This document shows positions 7,935 to 11,658 of a stretch of 11,658 bases of DNA, one piece after another (the stretch's first letter is position 1; each line of letters begins with the position of its first letter). Source of the DNA: Paracoccaceae bacterium. Lineage in GTDB: Bacteria; Pseudomonadota; Alphaproteobacteria; Rhodobacterales; Rhodobacteraceae. Made by a program: the position numbers and the translations under genes. The notes below the pieces were generated by a model. It ran no database searches. It had not been told where the DNA came from and saw only the letters and a list, made by a program, of their open reading frames with translations. The stretch is from the NCBI GenBank assembly GCA_011523445.1, contig WTGT01000153.1, positions 1 through 11,658 of the forward strand, read 5' to 3'.

Positions 7935-7996
7935 TTTATACAGGCCTTTGAACCATAAGTAACTAACTAGTTATTTATTTTTTTTCATGTTGTCAA
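7935..7996 (-). promoter_or_regulatory. Promoter region and operator of the ABC transporter operon
   Basis: On the minus strand a perfect TTGACA (7991-7996) is followed after 17 bases by TAACTA (7968-7973), a poor -10 box that lies within the palindrome ATAACTAGTTAGTTAC (7959-7974). A better -10 match, TATAAA (7935-7940), lies further down but has only a weak -35. The palindrome and flank share TTAGTTACTTAT exactly with the site before the CoA-transferase gene. In both places a TTGA-type box lies about 17 bases before the site, which suggests the same repressor arrangement. The repeat is seen; the promoter assignment is inferred. Confidence 0.45.
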
Positions 7997-8019
7997 GTAA
8001 AATGGTGTATCCTTGACAA
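7990..8019. promoter_or_regulatory. Inverted repeat TTGTCAAG-N14-CTTGACAA upstream of the transporter operon
   Basis: TTGTCAAG (7990-7997) and CTTGACAA (8012-8019) are perfect 8-base inverted arms with 22 bases between matching positions, about two helical turns. The left arm contains the candidate -35 box on the minus strand. This layout suits a dimeric regulator binding two successive major grooves. No T-run or coding content links it to a terminator. The regulator is unknown. Confidence 0.35.
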
Positions 8020-8092
8020 GCAAGATAAATTATTTTTTCTGGCTCAATTTTTTATTCGGTCATATTTGACACCAGATACGATTCACCAGTTC

Positions 8093-8112
8093 AAAAAACT
8101 CGGTTTTAACCG
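8093..8112 (-). terminator. Possible weak terminator after the cyclodeaminase-family gene
   Basis: In the minus-strand transcript, CGGTTAAAACCG (8101-8112 on the plus strand) can form a short stem of 4-5 pairs, and a run of six U residues (8093-8098) follows after two bases. It lies about 80 bases after the stop at 8191 and before the transporter promoter. The stem is short, so termination may be weak. Confidence 0.35.
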
Positions 8113-8190
8113 CCTTATTGCAATCAAAATCAGCCTTTTAAGCATCGTTGACAAAAAAGGAGCCAAAGTAATGGTTATCACCAAAACTCA

Positions 8191-9129
8191 TCATGCCTGA
8201 TCTTGGGATTGTTGCCATCGCTGGTAAATGTATTTTCCGGTCATCAAATCCAAATGTGCTCCCCCTCCATTCTTGAAAACCGTCACACTTTCATCTGATT
8301 TCCTGGCAAATCTACCTGCTTGAATGTCGTAAAAATCTGCAACCACATCATCCTCTGACAGAATGCCGTTGGCCATTGGAATTGTCAGTTCGCCGATATG
8401 ACCTATCGTGGTTCTTCGGTAATCAACAAACAAATCCCCGATTTGAAGAATTTTGTCATCAGCTTCACGCATCTCAGGTGTAAATGCACCAATAAGATCG
8501 ATATGGGTCCGTGGAGAAATCCAATCTCCCCTTAATACCGGCTCTTGGGACATGGTTGCACAGCTGATGATATCGGACATCTCTGCAGCTTTCGGCAAAT
8601 CTTCAGCATGGTTTATGACACAAAAATCCGTGTAATCTTCAATTAACTCCATGGCCCTGCTTCTGGTTCTGTTCCACACCATAATCTCCAGTTCCGGAAA
8701 GCGGGTCATGTATGCCTCAACCAATGATCTGGCAACGGTTCCCGCCCCGATAACAAGATATTTCTGAGGATTGTGAGGTGCCAGCAGGGAAGCAGCCAAA
8801 AGAGAGTCTGCGGCAGTCTTCCACTTGGTAACAAGATGAAAGTCGATGATGGCTTCAGGTTTGCCGCTATCGTGAGAGAAGATGGTCATCATGCCATTAA
8901 TAGTCGGGATTTCATTTTTGGCGTTGTCGGGATATATGGTACAGGTCTTGACAGCACTTCCCAAACCTTCAATCCATGCCAATCTGTTCAGCAATCTCTT
9001 GGAACCCTGGACAAGTAGGTTATCCTCCAATTGAGGTTGGGGATATAGGTGCCCTTCCTGCAAGCAGTCGGTCAATTCCAGCCAGTTCAAAGCCGCTTCA
9101 ACAGATTTCCCTTCAATATGTACAACCAA
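8191..9129 (-). CDS. Ornithine cyclodeaminase/mu-crystallin family protein, probable imine reductase
   Basis: This roughly 312-residue cytoplasmic protein has the family layout: a substrate-binding part with Lys in AVKTCTIYPDN (about residue 61), PTINGMM (about 75-81), then a Rossmann fold VIGAGTVARSLVEAY (about 126-140) and the C-terminal FKNGGGAHLDL. At the site where true ornithine cyclodeaminases carry a catalytic aspartate (GxD-type motif), this protein reads GAFTPEMREAD, with Phe at about residue 216, closer to mu-crystallin ketimine reductases (GASRP). It is therefore more likely an NAD(P)H-dependent reductase of cyclic imines such as pyrroline-2-carboxylate than a deaminating cyclase. 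A TTG at 9129 is chosen because GGAGG lies 7 bases before it; a TTG at 9135 would sit right on that site. It starts 17 bases after mnmD and is co-transcribed. Confidence 0.85.
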   Translation of the reverse strand: MVVHIEGKSVEAALNWLELTDCLQEGHLYPQPQLEDNLLVQGSKRLLNRLAWIEGLGSAVKTCTIYPDNAKNEIPTINGMMTIFSHDSGKPEAIIDFHLVTKWKTAADSLLAASLLAPHNPQKYLVIGAGTVARSLVEAYMTRFPELEIMVWNRTRSRAMELIEDYTDFCVINHAEDLPKAAEMSDIISCATMSQEPVLRGDWISPRTHIDLIGAFTPEMREADDKILQIGDLFVDYRRTTIGHIGELTIPMANGILSEDDVVADFYDIQAGRFARKSDESVTVFKNGGGAHLDLMTGKYIYQRWQQSQDQA

Positions 9130-9146
9130 TACCAATCCTCCTTTTG

Positions 9147-9848
9147 CTATTTGGACAATACCCCTTTCAACATATGTTTCTTCTTTCCAAATCCAGGCAC
9201 TCGGGAAATTTCAAATCCTGCTTTCATCATTTTTTCCCGAACCGATGATGCTGATGAAAAGGTGGCAAATGTACCTCGTGATTTGGTTCTTTCAGCAACA
9301 TGTTGTAATAAGTCCTCTTTCCACATTTCCGGATTCGTACTTGGTGAAAATCCATCCAGAAACCAGCAATCCACCTTTTTGTTGAATGTATGAATTGTTT
9401 CCCTTACATCACCGACAATCAATTCAAAGGCAAGATTTGGAATTTCGATTTTGATTTTCCCTTTCTCCCATTCACTGAGAAATTCCCTGCATATATCCCC
9501 GATTGCATCAAACTCTTCAAGTGCCTCTGTTATTACCTTGCTTGGTAAGGGGGCAATTTCAAAAGAGGTGTATTGCAATATACTATCGGGACATCTCTCT
9601 CGCCAAAGCTGAAGGACAACAAACAGGTTCAAACCGGTACCAAAGCCAAGTTCACCAATATGAAAGTTTTCTTTGAAGTTGGTAGGGAGATCATTGCCCT
9701 CGATAAAGACATGTCTTGTTTCCTCAATACCATTGGAGCTGAAAAAGATGTCTTGAAACCTTGCTGTACGCAACTGCCTGTCATTGTCCCAAAACAATTC
9801 CAGATAATCAGAATATTGTGGAGCACCTTTTTCTTTGGACAAACCCAT
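9147..9848 (-). CDS. mnmD: tRNA 5-methylaminomethyl-2-thiouridine methyltransferase MnmD (MnmC methyltransferase half)
   Basis: The 233-residue protein matches the methyltransferase domain of MnmC (DUF752). It uses S-adenosylmethionine for the last step of mnm5(s2)U formation at the wobble position of certain tRNAs. Signs are FQDIFFSSNGIEETRHVF near residue 31-48, the SAM-binding GELGFGTGLN (65-74), LDGFSPSTNPEMW (164-176) with Asp165 at the catalytic aspartate position, and C-terminal GFGKKKHML (219-227). E. coli fuses this domain to a FAD oxidoreductase; here it stands alone. The ATG at 9848 follows AAAAGG at about 5 bases; a TTG at 9869 is a less likely start. It heads a two-gene unit with the cyclodeaminase-family gene and diverges from the FAD oxidoreductase gene. 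Confidence 0.93.
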   Translation of the reverse strand: MGLSKEKGAPQYSDYLELFWDNDRQLRTARFQDIFFSSNGIEETRHVFIEGNDLPTNFKENFHIGELGFGTGLNLFVVLQLWRERCPDSILQYTSFEIAPLPSKVITEALEEFDAIGDICREFLSEWEKGKIKIEIPNLAFELIVGDVRETIHTFNKKVDCWFLDGFSPSTNPEMWKEDLLQHVAERTKSRGTFATFSSASSVREKMMKAGFEISRVPGFGKKKHMLKGVLSK

Positions 9849-9952
9849 CGTAACCTTTTCTTTTGGCAAATTCCCTTTATTCTACAATCGTTTCTACCAA
9901 ATACTACCAAGAAGTTACTTTAAAATCATCAAGCGGGAGTTGTCCAATTTCA

Positions 9953-11062
9953 GTGAGTAACGGGATTTTTGATCTGGAAATTGTAGGTATGGGAGTCTTT
10001 GGGCTTTCAATTGCCTGGGAATGTTCGAAGCGAGGAGCCCGGGTTAGTGTTGTGGATCATCAACATTATCAAAGATCATCCAGCTATGGCCTAGTTGGTG
10101 CCTTGACGCCCCACGTCCCAGAACCCTGGGAGGTAAAAAAACAGTTTCAATTTGATAGTTTACTCATGGCTGAAGACTGGTGGAAGGAGATCTATTCTGT
10201 CAGTGATATAGATCCACATTATTGCAGGTGTGGACGCCTTCAACCCATCATGGATGAAAAGGGTTATGAACTTGCCAAATTGCGATCCGATGAGGCCCAA
10301 AATAATTGGAAAGGACAGGCCGAGTGGAAGACTGTACGTGCAACTGATTGTTCGGGATGGAAGCCGAGAAGTCCAATCGGCTGGTTGATAGCCGATAACC
10401 TGTCTGCACGGATTAACCCCAGAATGGCCATCAAATCTCTTCGCAAGGCCCTTGTCAACAACAATGTACCATTGATAATACTGAATGGGCAGGAAGAAAC
10501 GAAGTGCGAATACCGTGTCCTTGCAACAGGTACGGCTGGATTAATTTCCCTCAGCAACGAGCTCGGCCTCCCATTGGTAGCCCATGAAAAGGGCCAAGCC
10601 ATGTTGATAGATTACGATGCTTCGGACCATCCCATAATTACAGGTGGAGGTGTCAATTTAGTTCCCCAACCAAATGGATTGACTGCTGTTGGTTCTACAA
10701 CCGAGAGATATTTCACGAATCCTTACAAGACCGACTACAGGCTTAATGAGCTTTATTCCAAGGCTATTGAATTGGTACCCGAAGTCGCAAATTCCAGAAT
10801 TGTTGAAAAATGGGCCCATGATCGCCCCAGATCAGTAACGAGAGCTCCTGTACTTGGAACACACCCAACCCGAGAAAATACCTTCCTGGCCAATGGTGGA
10901 TTCAAGATAGGGTTTGGTTTGGCACCCAAAATAGCAGAAGTCATGGCTGAGTTGATTCTGAATGGAAACAATCTTATTCCCCATAAATTCTCACTTGAAA
11001 ATGCCATATCCGAGGCTGTTAGGCAGAAAAATAACAAACTCCATCGGATTCAAGATCATTGA
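9953..11062 (+). CDS. FAD-dependent oxidoreductase, DAO fold, MnmC oxidoreductase-half-like
   Basis: This 369-residue protein has the DAO (D-amino acid oxidase/glycine oxidase) layout. The N-terminal FAD motif is GMGVFG (residues 12-17), with Asp35 ending the second strand (VSVVDH) to hold the ribose. The C-terminal FAD-binding end is NTFLANGGFKIGFGLAP. MnmC's oxidoreductase half, which removes carboxymethyl from cmnm5U, has this fold, and the gene sits directly divergent from mnmD, so the same role is inferred; a general amino-acid or amine oxidase remains possible. The GTG at 9953 is chosen because the FAD strand begins five residues later and GGGAG is upstream, though 13 bases away. The frame is open back to a TTG at 9863, which would overlap the mnmD start region and add 30 residues without homology features. 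Confidence 0.82.
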   Translation: MSNGIFDLEIVGMGVFGLSIAWECSKRGARVSVVDHQHYQRSSSYGLVGALTPHVPEPWEVKKQFQFDSLLMAEDWWKEIYSVSDIDPHYCRCGRLQPIMDEKGYELAKLRSDEAQNNWKGQAEWKTVRATDCSGWKPRSPIGWLIADNLSARINPRMAIKSLRKALVNNNVPLIILNGQEETKCEYRVLATGTAGLISLSNELGLPLVAHEKGQAMLIDYDASDHPIITGGGVNLVPQPNGLTAVGSTTERYFTNPYKTDYRLNELYSKAIELVPEVANSRIVEKWAHDRPRSVTRAPVLGTHPTRENTFLANGGFKIGFGLAPKIAEVMAELILNGNNLIPHKFSLENAISEAVRQKNNKLHRIQDH

Positions 11063-11129
11063 CGGATGATGCAATTGATAAGGTTACAATAGGGCCTTCT
11101 GGAAAAATACTTTTTGCAATACATTTTAA

Positions 11130-11319
11130 GACAAAAAGTAACTATTCAGGTATGAAACTTGTCAATATATCGAACTTCATTAGATTTTTTGTCTATATCT
11201 TGAAGGCTTTAGAATTTTACAGACAAAAATGTAAAGGATTATGCAGAAAAATATATTGGGGGATTCCGATTTTACCTATATTCAGGGCACTCAGGATACC
11301 TGAATAGTTACGACAAAAA
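11130..11319. mobile_element. IS66-type miniature inverted-repeat element with target duplication
   Basis: A 174-base element (11138-11311) has perfect 16-base terminal inverted repeats: GTAACTATTCAGGTAT at 11138-11153 and its exact complement at 11296-11311. It is bracketed by an exact 8-base direct repeat, GACAAAAA, at 11130-11137 and 11312-11319. Ends beginning GTAA and an 8-base duplication are hallmarks of the IS66 family. There is no room for transposase genes, so it must be moved in trans. Inside, TTTTTGTCT (11186-11194) and AGACAAAAA (11221-11229) form a 9-base stem. It inserted 75 bases after the FAD oxidoreductase stop, in non-coding DNA. The perfect repeats suggest a recent insertion. 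The family call is inferred from ends and duplication only. Confidence 0.75.
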
Positions 11320-11658
11320 AACAATTTGGGTTCCAAATCAGTTATGAATTTCAGATCAACCAGCATCATTTTTATTGTTTTTGTGACTTTTGATTCAAGT
11401 TCTTAAATTTTTTTCGCACATAAACAGGGGAATACACTTTTATCTTTATCATTGGTTACCGATTTAATTCTTTGGGTTATCTCCATTTTTCGGTTGGTAA
11501 TTTATTTGGGCCAAAAGAAGCCCCAAAGGAACATGAAACATTCAATTGCGTGATTTATGAATCAGGCCTTGGAGATTGAGAACATCATTGTAAGAATATC
11601 TGCCTTGATAATAGGTCAAGTCAATATAATCATGGGGTTGTTACAATTGATAATTCCC
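11320..11658. other. AT-rich non-coding stretch at the right end
   Basis: No reading frame here looks like a gene: all plus and minus frames are broken by stops within a few dozen codons. A perfect TATAAT lies at 11625-11630 with TTGATA at 11605-11610, but the 14-base spacing is too short for a standard promoter. A frame from ATG 11557 stays open to the edge (34 codons) without a ribosome binding site. A partial stem TTTGGG/CCCAAA lies around 11503-11527 with no T-run. Confidence 0.5.

Noticed and set aside
8171..8200. Tiny plus-strand frame encoding MVITKTHHA after an AAAAAAGGAG sequence
   Set aside because: The ribosome binding site and spacing are good, but the peptide is only nine residues, there is no plus-strand gene downstream, and its end overlaps the cyclodeaminase-family gene on the other strand.
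10264..11037. Minus-strand frames opposite the FAD oxidoreductase gene
   Set aside because: They are shadows of a gene with clear FAD-binding motifs at both ends.
11186..11229. Internal TTTTTGTCT/AGACAAAAA inverted repeat as a separate nested insertion
   Set aside because: It contains the same GACAAAAA octamer as the target duplication, but there are no second GTAA ends next to it, so it is treated as internal structure of the element.
11059..11307. 82-codon plus-strand frame starting from a TTG overlapping the stop of the FAD oxidoreductase gene
   Set aside because: Most of it lies inside the IS66-type element and its stop is made by the right terminal repeat; the composition looks like translated AT-rich DNA and no ribosome binding site fits.
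11557..11658. Open frame from ATG 11557 to the window edge (34 codons, hydrophobic)
   Set aside because: No ribosome binding site or recognisable motif, and too short to judge; sequence beyond the edge would decide whether it is a gene start.
1..11658. CRISPR arrays, tRNA or rRNA genes, phage genes, toxin-antitoxin or defence genes
   Set aside because: No regularly spaced repeats, cloverleaf or rRNA-like stretches, or proteins of those classes were seen on either strand.

Overview
The window looks like a chromosomal segment of a moderately AT-rich proteobacterium, probably an alphaproteobacterium. This rests on the style of the proteins (the MnmD plus separate FAD-oxidoreductase pair, and the 'GAFTPEMREAD' type of ornithine cyclodeaminase homologue) and not on any rRNA or other marker, so the assignment is tentative. 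Ten protein genes can be supported. Nine are on the minus strand and one is on the plus strand.

Left block (about 1-8020, all minus strand, read right to left). A sugar-type ABC importer operon begins at 7895 with a Tat-exported periplasmic binding protein. It continues with an RbsC-like permease (6670-5627), a double-domain RbsA/MglA-like ATPase (5616-4111), a second RbsC-like permease (4102-3158), a zinc-dependent medium-chain alcohol/polyol dehydrogenase (3161-2136) and a YjlB-type cupin (2121-1555). Most joints are 4-base overlaps or gaps under 15 bases. After a 134-base gap comes a YdiF-like acyl-CoA transferase (1420 to beyond the left edge). Nearly identical palindromes (core TTAGTTACTTAT on one strand) sit before the binding-protein gene and directly before the CoA-transferase gene, so one regulator probably controls both. 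Together the block reads as uptake of a sugar or polyol, its oxidation by the dehydrogenase, and later CoA activation of an acid product. The actual substrate cannot be read from the window.

Middle and right block (8191-11062). A minus-strand pair encodes MnmD (the tRNA wobble-uridine methyltransferase, normally one half of MnmC) and an ornithine cyclodeaminase/mu-crystallin family protein that probably acts as an imine reductase. Diverging from mnmD on the plus strand is a FAD-dependent DAO-fold oxidoreductase that resembles the other half of MnmC. The bifunctional MnmC of enteric bacteria therefore seems to exist here as two divergent genes.

Right end (11063-11658). This stretch is non-coding and AT-rich. 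It holds a 174-base miniature mobile element with perfect 16-base terminal inverted repeats starting GTAA and a perfect 8-base target duplication. That combination is typical of the IS66 family, so the element looks like a non-autonomous IS66-type MITE. Beyond it no gene could be supported.
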